Numbered from the stretch's first letter, positions 8,775 to 17,822 are shown. The stretch: 64,000 nt of DNA from Mycobacterium sp. ACS4054 (GCF_001667275.1 NZ_LZHV01000071.1:1-64000), one strand, 5' to 3'. The notes: generated by a model not told the origin, from the sequence alone. Translations and numbers: made by a program.

Positions 8775-8775
8775 T

Positions 8776-9807
8776 TCAGTGTGCCCTCGCCAGCTCGGCC
8801 GCCGTGGCGATGAGCTGGGGGATCATCGCCCCGAAGGCGCCTTGAATCTTGGAGTCCACCTTGCCGGTTCGCACGCCGGCCGCATAGGTCTTCTCCAGCA
8901 CGATGCCGAGCTTCCAATTCGCCAGCACCAGGTAATAGTCGATGTTCTCCGTCGACAGCCCGCTGATCCGCTCGTAGTGCTCGAGCAATTCGCCGCGCCT
9001 GGGCATGCCGCCCATGTCCAGATAGAATCCGTCGGCGCGGGGCTCCTCTCCGTCGTAGCCCAGCAGGCACCACGCCAGGTCCAGCAGCGGGTCGCCGACC
9101 GTCGTCATCTCCCAGTCGACGATCGCGGCCAGTCGCGCCGGCTCCCCGTGCGCGAACATCACGTTGGCGAACTGGTAGTCGCCGTGCATGATGCCCGGCC
9201 GGTAATGCGCCGGGCGGTTGTTGCGCAGCCAGTCGGCGGCCTCCTCGAGGCCGGGCAGTTCGCGCACCCTGTAGGCGTCGAGGAAGGCCAGCCAGCGGTC
9301 GACCTGCCGCTCGTGGAAGCCGTCCGGGCGGCCGAAACCGTCCAGGCCCTGGGCCCGCCAATCCACCCGGCCCAGCTTGGCGGCGCCCTCGACGAGCTGG
9401 AAGGCCAGCCCGCGCCGGGCGGCAAGGTCGGTGTCGAACGGTGGTTGCCAGCCCCCGTCCATCGGGCTCCACCCGTCGATGGCCTGCATGACGTAGAACG
9501 GCATGCCGAGCACGGTGCCGGTGTCGTCGGCGGCGATCAGCGCCGCGTGCGGGACGTCGGTGCCGGACAGCGCGCGCACCAAGCGGATCTCGCGCAGCAG
9601 GCCGTCGATGCGGGCGGCGTCGGCGCGGGCGCCGGGCATGCGCAACACCATCCGCTCACCGCCGCGGTCGAGCAGATACAGCGTGTTCTGCGAGCCGCCC
9701 TTCAGCTGCTCCAGCCGCGGTGGTGCACCGTTTCCCGGGGCGCCGTTTGAGTCCAGCCAGCGGCCAAGCACGCCCGCGTCCAGTTGGGTCTGACCTACCG
9801 TCGTCAT
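8776..9807 (-). CDS. APH-like phosphotransferase, first gene of the operon
   Basis: Aminoglycoside-phosphotransferase-fold protein of 343 residues. The Brenner motif HGDYQFAN (H208, D210, N215) and the metal-binding IVDWE (D231) are intact, so kinase activity is likely. Mycobacterial relatives are often misnamed FadE36, but there is no acyl-CoA dehydrogenase domain. In ACAD10/11-type systems such a kinase phosphorylates a hydroxyacyl-CoA before the dehydrogenase partner acts; the dehydrogenase is two genes downstream. ATG 9807 is preferred; an in-frame GTG two codons earlier is possible. The palindrome at 9828-9848 begins 21 bases upstream, over the expected promoter. Confidence 0.87.
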   Translation of the reverse strand: MTTVGQTQLDAGVLGRWLDSNGAPGNGAPPRLEQLKGGSQNTLYLLDRGGERMVLRMPGARADAARIDGLLREIRLVRALSGTDVPHAALIAADDTGTVLGMPFYVMQAIDGWSPMDGGWQPPFDTDLAARRGLAFQLVEGAAKLGRVDWRAQGLDGFGRPDGFHERQVDRWLAFLDAYRVRELPGLEEAADWLRNNRPAHYRPGIMHGDYQFANVMFAHGEPARLAAIVDWEMTTVGDPLLDLAWCLLGYDGEEPRADGFYLDMGGMPRRGELLEHYERISGLSTENIDYYLVLANWKLGIVLEKTYAAGVRTGKVDSKIQGAFGAMIPQLIATAAELARAH

Positions 9808-9827
9808 CCGCACACCCCACTCTCTGC

Positions 9828-9848
9828 GCGGAGAATAGCATTCTCCGC
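9828..9848. promoter_or_regulatory. Perfect 21-bp palindrome, probable TetR operator
   Basis: Arms GCGGAGAAT and ATTCTCCGC are exact reverse complements separated by AGC. It lies between the kinase start (9807) and the end of the methyltransferase gene (9866), where the operon promoter must be. Length and symmetry fit a TetR dimer site. The only regulator encoded in the operon is the TetR gene at 6077-6688, so autoregulation is the simplest reading. Confidence 0.7.
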
Positions 9849-9865
9849 AGCGTGGGCGGGCCGGA

Positions 9866-10519
9866 TCAGCCCGGCTTGTGGGCGCTGAGCAGAAAGCCCG
9901 GCGCCATGAAGTGGCCGTCGCCGTCGTGTTCCAGGTGCGGCAGCGGGTAGTCGGGCGAAGCGTTGCCGTAGACCTTGGCCGGCCGCAGGTCGTCGACCCG
10001 CCAGAGCTCCGACACGGCGTCACGCAACTCGGCTTCGGCGAAGCCGCGCGGGCCGCCCTGACTCGCGTCGCCGAGCGCGCCGGTGGCGAAGGCCAGGATG
10101 TACAGCGTCGCGCCGGGGGCGGCCGCCCGGAAGATCGACCGCAGGTAATCCTGGCGCCGTTCCGGCGGCAGCGCGTGCAGCAGCCCGCTGTCCAGGACAG
10201 TCGAGAAGCGGTCGTCATAGCCGCGGAAGTTGGTGACGTCGGCTTGGGCGAAAGTCGCTGTGGTCAGCCCCCGTTCCGCGGCCGCGGCGGCCGCGGCCTC
10301 GATGGCTGTGGCGCTGGCGTCCAGGCCGACCACGGTGTGGCCCCGCTCGGCGAGCGCCAGCGACAGGGCGGCGTGGCCGCAGCCCGCGTCCAGCACGTCG
10401 CCGCGGATCTTGCCCTGGTCGATCAGCGCCGCCAGCTCGGGCTGCGGCCGGCCGATGCTCCACGGCGGCGGCGTTTCCTGCCGGTATGCGGCGTCCCAAT
10501 CCATGCTCGGCCCGGTCAT
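9866..10519 (-). CDS. Class I SAM-dependent methyltransferase
   Basis: Soluble methyltransferase of 217 residues. Motif I LDAGCGHAALS is at about 43-53, followed by the acidic VVGLDAS that binds the ribose of SAM and by a motif containing FAQADVTNF. The short N-terminal WDAAYRQETPPPWSIGRPQPEL resembles the TehB/thiopurine methyltransferase-like group found in actinobacteria. The substrate is not evident. ATG 10519 has a strong AGGAGG ribosome site. Although on the same strand as the operon downstream, the palindromic operator lies between them, so it is probably a separate unit. Confidence 0.85.
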   Translation of the reverse strand: MTGPSMDWDAAYRQETPPPWSIGRPQPELAALIDQGKIRGDVLDAGCGHAALSLALAERGHTVVGLDASATAIEAAAAAAAERGLTTATFAQADVTNFRGYDDRFSTVLDSGLLHALPPERRQDYLRSIFRAAAPGATLYILAFATGALGDASQGGPRGFAEAELRDAVSELWRVDDLRPAKVYGNASPDYPLPHLEHDGDGHFMAPGFLLSAHKPG

Positions 10520-10623
10520 TCGTCCTCCTCGCGATCGGCCTTCCCCTGAGCCCTATTCTGCGGGGGCCCCTCGAGGAGCCTTGAATGAACACGTCGCGCT
10601 GAACCACAGACAGGAACGAACAC

Positions 10624-11232
10624 ATGCAATTGCTTCTGGTCCGGCACGCGCTGCCGCTGCGCAGCGAACACGGCGAGGGCTCCGACCCGGACCTGTCGGA
10701 CGAGGGATTGGCGCAGACCGAGCGTCTGCCCAAGGCGCTGGACCGGTTTCCCATTTCCCGGGTGGTGAGCAGCCCGCAGCGGCGCGCGATCCAGACCGCC
10801 GAACCGGTGGCGGCGGCGCGGGGGCTCGCCGTCGAGATCGACGACCGGTTCGCCGAATACGATCGCGACCTTCCGCTGTACATCCCCGTCGAGCAGATCC
10901 GCCAGGAGATGCCCGAAGAGTGGGCGCGCCTGGCGCAGGGGCATCTGCCCAGCGCGGTCGACGAGGACGCGTTTCTCGCCCGGGTGCGCGCGGCGGTCGA
11001 CGACCTCGTCGCCTCCGTCGACCCCGAGGACACCGTCGCCGTCTTCAGCCACGGCGGCGTGATCAACGTGCTGCTGCACCAGATCCTGGGGACCGCCCGG
11101 CTGCTGTCGTTCCCCGTCGACTACGCGTCGGTGACCCGGCTGCTGTTCTCGCGATCGGGTCAGGCGACGGTGGCGGGGGTCAACGGGGTCGAGCACGTGT
11201 GGGACCTGCTGCCGCGAAATCAAAGGTGGTAA
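10624..11232 (+). CDS. Histidine phosphatase (phosphoglycerate mutase-like) family protein
   Basis: 202-residue member of the histidine phosphatase superfamily. The N-terminal RHG-type motif LVRHALP places the phospho-accepting His at H8. The second catalytic His is in VAVFSHGGV, and the arginine pocket residues (SSPQRRAIQTAEP) are present. It probably dephosphorylates a small molecule; substrate unknown. The start ATG follows AGGAA at good spacing. The gap to the next gene is 9 bases, suggesting a two-gene unit with the APH-like kinase, which gives a kinase/phosphatase pair on one transcript. Confidence 0.9.
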   Translation: MQLLLVRHALPLRSEHGEGSDPDLSDEGLAQTERLPKALDRFPISRVVSSPQRRAIQTAEPVAAARGLAVEIDDRFAEYDRDLPLYIPVEQIRQEMPEEWARLAQGHLPSAVDEDAFLARVRAAVDDLVASVDPEDTVAVFSHGGVINVLLHQILGTARLLSFPVDYASVTRLLFSRSGQATVAGVNGVEHVWDLLPRNQRW

Positions 11233-11241
11233 ACAAGTCCG

Positions 11242-12288
11242 GTGACTTCAGCTGACCAACTCGAAGGTCTCGACCTGGCCTCGCTGGACTCCTATCTGCG
11301 TTCGCTGGGCATCGGACGCGTCGGCGAGCTGCGCGCGGACTTCATCTCCGGTGGCCGATCCAATCTGACCTTCCGCGTCTACGACGACGCGACCAGTTGG
11401 CTGGTGCGGCGCCCGCCGCTGCACGGGCTGACCCCGTCGGCCCACGACATGGCCCGCGAGTACCGGGTGGTCGCGGCGCTGCGCGACACGCCCGTTCCGG
11501 TGGCGCGCGCGATCGCGCTGTGCGAGGACGACGCGGTGCTGGGGGCGCCGTTCCAGATCGTCGAGTTCGTCGCCGGGCAGGTGGTGCGCCGGCGCGCCCA
11601 GCTGGAAGCCTTCAGCCACACCGTCATCGGGGGCTGCGTCGACTCGCTGATCCGGGTCCTGGTCGATTTGCACAGCGTGGACCCCGAGGCCGTCGGCCTG
11701 GCCGATTTCGGCAAGCCCAGCGGTTACCTGGAGCGCCAGGTGCGGCGGTGGGGGTCGCAGTGGGCGTTGGTGCGGCTGCCCGACGACCGTCGCGACGCCG
11801 ATGTCGAGCGCCTGCATTCCGGTCTGCAGCAAGCGATTCCCCGGCAAAGCCGCACGTCGATCGTGCACGGCGACTACCGGATCGACAACACCATTCTGGA
11901 CGCCGACGACCCGACGAAGGTTCGCGCCGTCGTCGACTGGGAGCTGTCCACCCTCGGGGACCCGCTGTCCGACGCGGCGCTGATGTGCGTCTACCGCGAC
12001 CCGGCGTTGGACCTGATCGTCAACGCGCAAGCCGCCTGGACGTCGCCGCTGCTGCCGACGGCCGACGAGCTGGCCGACCGGTATTCACTGGTCGCCGGTT
12101 TGCCATTGGCGCATTGGGAGTTCTACATGGCGCTGGCGTACTTCAAGCTCGCGATCATCGCCGCCGGCATCGACTTCCGCCGGCGGATGTCGGACCAGGC
12201 GCGCGGACTGGACTCCGATCACATGCCGGAGGTCGTGGCGCCGCTGATTTCCCGGGGGCTCGCGGAGCTGGCCAAGCTTCCCGGCTAG
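11242..12288 (+). CDS. APH-like phosphotransferase (Rv3761c, annotated FadE36)
   Basis: 348-residue APH-fold protein. The catalytic motif VHGDYRIDN has H209, D211 and N216, and the metal site reads VVDWE. The start is GTG 11242. In M. tuberculosis the equivalent Rv3761c carries the historical name fadE36, which is misleading because no acyl-CoA dehydrogenase domain exists. It is a second, divergent copy of the kinase at 8776-9807, within 2 kb. It is followed by Rv3760-like and proX genes, as in M. tuberculosis, so this copy is the core one and the five-gene operon is the addition. Confidence 0.85.
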   Translation: MTSADQLEGLDLASLDSYLRSLGIGRVGELRADFISGGRSNLTFRVYDDATSWLVRRPPLHGLTPSAHDMAREYRVVAALRDTPVPVARAIALCEDDAVLGAPFQIVEFVAGQVVRRRAQLEAFSHTVIGGCVDSLIRVLVDLHSVDPEAVGLADFGKPSGYLERQVRRWGSQWALVRLPDDRRDADVERLHSGLQQAIPRQSRTSIVHGDYRIDNTILDADDPTKVRAVVDWELSTLGDPLSDAALMCVYRDPALDLIVNAQAAWTSPLLPTADELADRYSLVAGLPLAHWEFYMALAYFKLAIIAAGIDFRRRMSDQARGLDSDHMPEVVAPLISRGLAELAKLPG

Positions 12289-12292
12289 GCCA

Positions 12293-12640
12293 CTAGCGCG
12301 ACGCCGCGTGGTGCTTCTTGGCGGCGCGGCGCAGCTGCAGGATGCGCGCGGTGCCGACGGCGACCGTGATCAGGCCGCCGACCACCGCCGCCAGCAGGAT
12401 GGCCACCCCCAGCGGCAGACTCCAGTGCCAGCCCAAGAACTGGAACGGCGTCGACGTCGTGTTCTGGGTGATGAAAATCAGCAGCAGGATCAAGATCAAA
12501 AAGCCGGCGATCAGGGACGACCACAGCGCACCGGCGCGGGTGAACCCGATGGCCGGTTCCCTGGGTGCCGCACCCGTCGAGGGCGTCGCTGCGTGCTCGC
12601 GATGCGGCTGGCTGGGCGAGTCAGGGCTGGGGCTGCTCAT
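12293..12640 (-). CDS. LapA-like integral membrane protein (Rv3760-like)
   Basis: Small membrane protein of 115 residues. A Pro/Ser-rich cytoplasmic N-terminus of about 35 residues is followed by two membrane helices (ALWSSLIAGFLILILLLIFI and LPLGVAILLAAVVGGLITVA) and a short basic tail. This is the layout of the lipopolysaccharide-assembly-LapA/DUF1049 group, in which the loop carries FLGWHWSLPLG. The function in mycobacteria is not known. ATG 12640 is chosen because it gives the family length. It is convergent with the APH-like gene (4-base gap) and divergent from proX. Confidence 0.8.
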   Translation of the reverse strand: MSSPSPDSPSQPHREHAATPSTGAAPREPAIGFTRAGALWSSLIAGFLILILLLIFITQNTTSTPFQFLGWHWSLPLGVAILLAAVVGGLITVAVGTARILQLRRAAKKHHAASR

Positions 12641-12740
12641 AGTGCCATCTTTGTCCCATCCGGCACAGAATGAAACCAAACCGCGCAACCGGCCCGGCGC
12701 GCCCCCGCACCGCCGCGATTCTGGCGTTACTGTCGGCGGT

Positions 12741-13688
12741 ATGGGGATGACGTCGCGCGCGCACCGCGCGATCATCCAGGCGGCGGTATGGCTGACGGCG
12801 ATCTGCGTGCTCGCGGCGTGCAGCAGTTCCGACCCGCTGGGCGCCGAGGTCGGCAGCCCCAAATCCATCGTCGTGGGATCCGGCGACTTCCCGGAGTCGC
12901 AAATCATCGCCGAGATCTACGCGCAAGCGTTGCAGGCCAACGGGTTCGAGGTCGGCAGGCGGATGGGCATCGGCAGCCGGGAAACCTACATCCCCGCGCT
13001 CAAGGACCACTCGATCGACCTGGTGCCGGAGTACATCGGCAACCTGCTGCTCTACTTCGCACCCCAGTCGACGGCGACCATGCTCGACGCCGTCGAGCTG
13101 GAGCTCGACCGCAGGCTGCCCGGCGACCTGTCGATCCTGACCCCGTCGCCGGCCACCGACACTGACACCGTGACCGTGAGCTCCGCAACCGCTAATGCGT
13201 GGAAGCTGAAGACAATCGCCGACCTGGCGGCACACTCGGACGACGTGCGGTTCGGGGCGCCCTCGGCGTTCGCGACCCGACCGGCCGGCCTGCCGGGGCT
13301 GCGGCAGAAGTACGGACTCGACATCCGGCCGGGCAACTTTGTCGCCATCAACGACGGCGGCGGCGCCGTCACGGTGCGTGCGCTGGTGGAAGGAAGGGTA
13401 AACGCCGCGAACATCTTCACGACGTCCCCCGCGATCCCGCAGAACCAACTGGTGGTGCTCGACGACCCCGAGCACAACTTCCTGGCCGGCAACATTGTGC
13501 CGCTGGTCAATTCGCAGAAGAAGTCGGACCGCCTCAAGGGGGTGCTGGACGCCGTGTCGGCGAAGCTGACCACCCCCGGGGTGGCCGGACTCAACGCCGC
13601 CGTGGCCGGAAACTCAGGCATCGACCCCGACGAGGCGGCACGGAACTGGCTGCGGGACAACGGCTTCAACCACCCAGTCGGCCGATGA
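12741..13688 (+). CDS. proX: Glycine betaine/osmoprotectant ABC transporter substrate-binding lipoprotein ProX
   Basis: Lipid-anchored solute-binding protein of 315 residues, matching M. tuberculosis ProX (Rv3759c). The signal peptide ends in lipobox VLAAC with C27 as the lipidated residue. The rest is an OpuAC-type two-lobed binding domain (GSGDFPESQIIAEIYAQAL, then VPEYIGNLL). It captures betaine, choline or related osmolytes for the proVWZ transporter. The stop overlaps the proV start in an ATGA junction, marking the first gene of a tightly coupled operon. A second in-frame ATG lies two codons downstream. Confidence 0.9.
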   Translation: MGMTSRAHRAIIQAAVWLTAICVLAACSSSDPLGAEVGSPKSIVVGSGDFPESQIIAEIYAQALQANGFEVGRRMGIGSRETYIPALKDHSIDLVPEYIGNLLLYFAPQSTATMLDAVELELDRRLPGDLSILTPSPATDTDTVTVSSATANAWKLKTIADLAAHSDDVRFGAPSAFATRPAGLPGLRQKYGLDIRPGNFVAINDGGGAVTVRALVEGRVNAANIFTTSPAIPQNQLVVLDDPEHNFLAGNIVPLVNSQKKSDRLKGVLDAVSAKLTTPGVAGLNAAVAGNSGIDPDEAARNWLRDNGFNHPVGR

Positions 13689-14773
13689 TCGTCTTCGACA
13701 ACGTCACCAAGGCCTTCCCCGACGGCACCACCGCGGTGGACCAGCTCAGCCTGGTGGTCCCCAACGGAAAGCTGACGGTATTCGTCGGCTCGTCCGGCAG
13801 CGGCAAGACCACCGCGCTGCGGATGGTCAATCGCATGATCGAACCGACGTCGGGCACCATCACCGTCGACGGGGTGGACGTGTCCACCCTGGACCCGGTG
13901 CGGCTTCGCCTGGGCATCGGCTACGTCATCCAGCATGCCGGCCTGATGCCGCACCTGCGGGTAATCGACAACGTCGCAACGGTTCCCGTGCTGAAGGGAC
14001 AGTCGCGGCGGGCGGCCCGCGCCGCCGCCTACGAGGTGCTCGAACGGGTGGGCCTGGACACCAAGCTGGCCACCCGCTACCCCGCCCAGCTGTCCGGCGG
14101 TGAGCAACAACGCGTCGGCGTGGCGCGCGCGCTGGCCGCCGACCCGCCCATCATGTTGATGGACGAACCGTTCTCGGCCGTGGACCCGGTGGTGCGCGTC
14201 GAGCTGCAGAACGAAATCCTGCGTCTGCAAAGCGAATTGCACAAGACGATCGTGTTCGTCACGCACGACATCGACGAGGCGCTCAAACTGGCCGACCAGG
14301 TCGCGGTGTTCCGGTCCGGTTCGCTGCAGCAGTACGACGAGCCCGCCGAAGTGTTGTCGCGGCCGGCCAACGATTTCGTGGCCAGGTTCATCGGTCTCGG
14401 CCGCGGCTATCGATGGCTGCAACTCATCGACGCGGCCGGCTTGCCGCGGCACGACGTCACGCGCGTCCCGGCGGACGACCTCCCCGACGCACTTTCCGGC
14501 GGGTGGGCGGTGGTCGTGGACGCCGCCGGCATGCCGATCGGTTGGATCGACACCGACGGCCTGCGCCGGCACCGCGGCGGTGCGCCGTTGTCGGACAGCA
14601 TGAGCGGCATCGGGTCGCTGTTTCGGCCCGGCGGCAATCTCAGCCACGCGCTGGACGCGGCGCTGTCGTCGCCGTCCGGGGTGGGCGTCGCCGTTGACGA
14701 CGGCGGCCGGGTCATCGGCGGGGTGCTGGCCGGCGACGTGCTGGCCGCAGTGGAAGCCCAACGGCGGGGGTAA
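13685..14773 (+). CDS. proV: Osmoprotectant ABC transporter ATP-binding protein ProV
   Basis: ATPase subunit of 362 residues. Walker A GSSGSGKTT, Q-loop IQHAGLMP, signature LSGGEQQRV, Walker B IMLMDEPF and the switch His in FVTHDID are all intact. The C-terminal ~110 residues form a CBS-type regulatory region, which in related OpuA/OpuC transporters senses ionic strength or nucleotides. It partners ProW and ProZ at the membrane and ProX outside. It overlaps proX by 4 bases and is 3 bases from proW, so it is co-transcribed. Confidence 0.93.
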   Translation: MIVFDNVTKAFPDGTTAVDQLSLVVPNGKLTVFVGSSGSGKTTALRMVNRMIEPTSGTITVDGVDVSTLDPVRLRLGIGYVIQHAGLMPHLRVIDNVATVPVLKGQSRRAARAAAYEVLERVGLDTKLATRYPAQLSGGEQQRVGVARALAADPPIMLMDEPFSAVDPVVRVELQNEILRLQSELHKTIVFVTHDIDEALKLADQVAVFRSGSLQQYDEPAEVLSRPANDFVARFIGLGRGYRWLQLIDAAGLPRHDVTRVPADDLPDALSGGWAVVVDAAGMPIGWIDTDGLRRHRGGAPLSDSMSGIGSLFRPGGNLSHALDAALSSPSGVGVAVDDGGRVIGGVLAGDVLAAVEAQRRG

Positions 14774-14776
14774 GCG

Positions 14777-15463
14777 ATGCGCTACCTGCTCACCCACCTC
14801 GACGACGCCTGGGCGCTGCTTGTCGTCCACCTGCGGCTGTCGCTGGTGCCGGTGCTGATCGGCTTGGCGATCGCCGTCCCGCTGGGCGCGGCGGTCCGGC
14901 GGGCGCCCGTCGCCCGCCGGCTGACCACGGCAACCGCGAGCGTCGTATTCACCATCCCGTCGCTGGCGCTGTTCGTCGTCCTGCCGATGATCATCGGCAC
15001 CCGCATCCTCGACGAGGCCAACGTCATGGTGGCGCTGACGGCCTACACCGCGGCGCTGCTGGTGCGGGCGGTCCTCGAGGCGCTGGACGCGGTGCCGGCG
15101 CAGGTGCGCGACGCCGCCACCGCGGTCGGCTACCCGCCGATCACCCGGATGCTGAAAGTCGAACTGCCGCTGTCGATTCCGGTGCTGGTGGCCGGGCTGC
15201 GGGTGGTGGTGGTCACCAACATCGCGATGGTGTCGGTGGGTTCGGTGATCGGCATCGGCGGCCTGGGCACCTGGTTCACCGAGGGCTACCAGACCAACAA
15301 GAGCGATCAGATTCTCGCCGGCATCATCGCGCTGTTCCTGCTCGCGGTCGTCATCGACGCGCTGCTCGTGGTCGCCGGGAAACTGGTCACGCCGTGGGAA
15401 CGCGCGGCGCGCGCGCCGTGGCGGCGCTCGGTGGTGGCCCCGATCGTGGGCGGCGCGCGATGA
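14777..15463 (+). CDS. proW: Osmoprotectant ABC transporter permease ProW
   Basis: Permease subunit of 228 residues with five to six membrane helices and the binding-protein-dependent transport signature (AATAVGYPPITRMLKVELPL), which contacts ProV. ATG 14777 follows the proV stop by 3 bases. Its stop overlaps proZ in an ATGA junction. Together with ProZ it forms the heterodimeric channel; two different permeases are usual for the OpuC/ProU-like importers of Gram-positive bacteria. Confidence 0.92.
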   Translation: MRYLLTHLDDAWALLVVHLRLSLVPVLIGLAIAVPLGAAVRRAPVARRLTTATASVVFTIPSLALFVVLPMIIGTRILDEANVMVALTAYTAALLVRAVLEALDAVPAQVRDAATAVGYPPITRMLKVELPLSIPVLVAGLRVVVVTNIAMVSVGSVIGIGGLGTWFTEGYQTNKSDQILAGIIALFLLAVVIDALLVVAGKLVTPWERAARAPWRRSVVAPIVGGAR

Positions 15464-16173
15464 ACTTCGTGCAGCACGCCATCTCCTACCTGTTGACCGC
15501 CGACAACTGGACCGGCCCGGTCGGGCTCGCCGCGCGCGTCTTGGAGCACCTGGAATACACGACCATCGCGGTGGGCGCCTCGGCGCTGATCGCCGTCCCC
15601 GCCGGGCTCGTCATCGGGCACACCGGGCGCGGCACGCTGCTGGTCGTTGGGGCGGTCAACGGGTTACGCGCCCTGCCGACGCTGGGCGTGCTGCTGCTCG
15701 GGACGCTGCTGTTCGGGCTCGGGATGGGGCCGCCACTGGTCGCCCTGATGCTGCTGGGTGTCCCGGCGCTGCTGGCCGGCACCTATGCGGGGATCGCCAA
15801 CGTCGACCCGACCGTGGTCGACGCCGCCCGCGCGATGGGCATGACGGAGGTCCAGGTGCTGCGGGTGGAGGCGCGCAACGCGCTGCCGTTGATCCTGGGT
15901 GGGTTGCGCAGCGCCACGCTGCAGGTGGTCGCCACCGCGACGGTCGCGGCCTACGGGAGTCTGGGCGGGCTGGGCAGGTACCTGATCGACGGGATCAAGG
16001 AGCGCGAGTTCCATCTGGCCCTGGTCGGCGCGTTGATGGTGGCCGTGTTGGCGCTGGCGCTCGACGGGCTGCTGGCGTTGGCGGTGTGGGCGTCGGCGCC
16101 GGGCACCGGTCGACTGCGCCACACTTATCGGACACTTCCCGCACGCTTCGCGGGCACGATTTACGGTAGATGA
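15460..16173 (+). CDS. proZ: Osmoprotectant ABC transporter permease ProZ
   Basis: Second permease subunit, 237 residues, close to M. tuberculosis ProZ (Rv3756c). Multiple membrane helices flank the EAA-like loop DAARAMGMTEVQVLRVEARNALPL. The ATG at 15460 overlaps the proW stop. The C-terminus is an Arg-rich cytoplasmic tail. The next gene starts with GTG immediately after the stop codon (TGAGTG), so the Rv3755c-like protein is made from the same message. Confidence 0.92.
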   Translation: MNFVQHAISYLLTADNWTGPVGLAARVLEHLEYTTIAVGASALIAVPAGLVIGHTGRGTLLVVGAVNGLRALPTLGVLLLGTLLFGLGMGPPLVALMLLGVPALLAGTYAGIANVDPTVVDAARAMGMTEVQVLRVEARNALPLILGGLRSATLQVVATATVAAYGSLGGLGRYLIDGIKEREFHLALVGALMVAVLALALDGLLALAVWASAPGTGRLRHTYRTLPARFAGTIYGR

Positions 16174-16773
16174 GTGAACGCAGATTCCCCTGATTCGACT
16201 CGGCGCGTGTGGCAGGCGATGCTCACCTGGCGTGCACAGGACGTATCGCGGATGGAATCGGTACGAATCCAGGTGTCCGGCAAGAGAATCAAGGCCAACG
16301 GCCGCATCGTTGCCGCGGCCACCGCGACCAACCCGGCGTTCGGCGCGTACTACGACCTGCAGACCGACGAGACCGGTGCCACCAAGCGGCTCGGCATGAC
16401 CGTCACGCTCGCCGAGCGGGAACGCGTGCTGTCCATCGCGCGTGACGAAGAGAACATGTGGCTGGTCACCGACCACCAGGGCGAGCACCGCGCGGGGTAC
16501 AACGGCGCGCTCGACTGCGACGTGGTGTTCAGCCCGTTCTTCAACGCGCTGCCCATCCGGCGGCGCGGCCTGCACGAGCAGGCGGAGTCGGTGACGCTGC
16601 CGGTGGTGTACGTCAACCTGCCCGACATGTCCATCACCCCAGACGTCGTGAGCTACACCAGCTCGGGCGGCCTCGAGGGCATCAAGCTGCGCTCCCCGGT
16701 CGCCGACACCACGGTCAGCGTCGACGAAGAGGGGTTCATCGTCGACTATCCAGGGTTGGCAGAGCGGATCTGA
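16174..16773 (+). CDS. Putative glycolipid-binding protein (Rv3755c-like)
   Basis: 199-residue protein that I recognise as the Rv3755c type, a member of the putative glycolipid-binding (DUF1089) family. It has no signal peptide or membrane helix. The sequence is predicted mostly beta, with conserved blocks QVSGKRIKANGRI and DCDVVFSPFFNALPIRR that suit an antiparallel barrel. It begins with GTG directly after the proZ stop, so it is the fifth gene of the proXVWZ operon in this lineage and in M. tuberculosis. The biochemical role is not established. Its end overlaps the convergent tyrA by 38 bases. Confidence 0.82.
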   Translation: MNADSPDSTRRVWQAMLTWRAQDVSRMESVRIQVSGKRIKANGRIVAAATATNPAFGAYYDLQTDETGATKRLGMTVTLAERERVLSIARDEENMWLVTDHQGEHRAGYNGALDCDVVFSPFFNALPIRRRGLHEQAESVTLPVVYVNLPDMSITPDVVSYTSSGGLEGIKLRSPVADTTVSVDEEGFIVDYPGLAERI

Positions 16774-17707
16774 TCACCCCGCCGGCCCGGCCGGCGGCGG
16801 CCAGCTCCTCACGCCAGTTTTCGGCGCCGATGACGACGTGGAAGACGTCGGATCGCGGGAAGCTGTCGTAGCGCGTCCGGGCGGCGTGGCCCGCCTCGAC
16901 GAGTTCGGCCACCGAGTTGTTCTCCACCAGCGACTCGCGGGCCCGGCTCAACAGCTCGATGACCCGGTCCACGGCCGGCACCAGGTGATCCGCGTTGCCC
17001 TCGGACATCGCCCGAACCAGGTCCGGGGCGGTGGCCGCCACCCGCGTCCCATCGCGGAAGGACCCGGCGGCCAGCGCGAACGCCAGCGGGACCTCCCCGG
17101 CGATGACCGCCAGCGCCTCGGCGAGCAGGTGCGGCAGGTGCGAGATGGCGGCCGCCGCGGCGTCGTGGTCGTCCGACTTGGCCGGCACCACCACCGCGCC
17201 GCAGTCCAGCGCCAACGCCATCACCATCGACCACACCGCCGGATCGACGTGGTCGTCCACGCTGAGCACCCAGGGCGCCCCGGTGAACAGCCCGGGGTGG
17301 CCGGCGGCCCAGCCGGAGTGCGCGGTGCCCGCCATCGGGTGGCCGCCGACGAAGCGTTCCTGCAGACCGGCCGCGGCGACCTCGTCGAGCACCGCTTTCT
17401 TGACGCTGGTGACATCGGTCAGCGGGCAGGCCGGCGCGAGTTCGGCGATGTGGGCGAGCATGCCGGCCATCGCCGGCATCGGCACCGCCAGGACGATCAG
17501 CGCGCCGGTGTCGGCGGCGCGGCTCAGCGTCGCGGTCAGGTCGGTGGTCGCGTCGAAACCGTCGGCGGCGGCTCCCTGCGCGCCCTCCACCGACCGGTTG
17601 TAGCCGAACACTTCTCGGCCCGCCGCGGTGGCGGCGCGCATGATCGACCCCCCGATCAGGCCCAACCCGAGCACGCACACCGGTGTTTGAGAAGCAGGGC
17701 TAGCCAC
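16736..17707 (-). CDS. tyrA: Prephenate dehydrogenase
   Basis: Enzyme of tyrosine biosynthesis that oxidatively decarboxylates prephenate to 4-hydroxyphenylpyruvate. 323 residues from GTG 17707, slightly longer than the ~301 I recall for M. tuberculosis TyrA (Rv3754). The NAD-binding loop VLGLGLIGGSIMRAA is near the N-terminus. The family segments LTDVTSVKKAV and GGHPMAGTAHSGW, the latter with the catalytic His, are intact. A helical dimerisation domain follows. It is convergent with the Rv3755c-like gene and divergent from the tadA-partner gene across a 115-base gap. Confidence 0.92.
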   Translation of the reverse strand: MASPASQTPVCVLGLGLIGGSIMRAATAAGREVFGYNRSVEGAQGAAADGFDATTDLTATLSRAADTGALIVLAVPMPAMAGMLAHIAELAPACPLTDVTSVKKAVLDEVAAAGLQERFVGGHPMAGTAHSGWAAGHPGLFTGAPWVLSVDDHVDPAVWSMVMALALDCGAVVVPAKSDDHDAAAAAISHLPHLLAEALAVIAGEVPLAFALAAGSFRDGTRVAATAPDLVRAMSEGNADHLVPAVDRVIELLSRARESLVENNSVAELVEAGHAARTRYDSFPRSDVFHVVIGAENWREELAAAGRAGGVIRSALPTLDSRR

Positions 17708-17822
17708 AGACCTAAGGTTGGCACAAACCGGTGGCGGGGGTGCGCCCAGATGTTGCCGCGGCGCCCGGTTCGTCTCGCGCCGTCTGGTCAGGGGGCCTGT
17801 TCTGCGACTACCGTAAGCGGCC

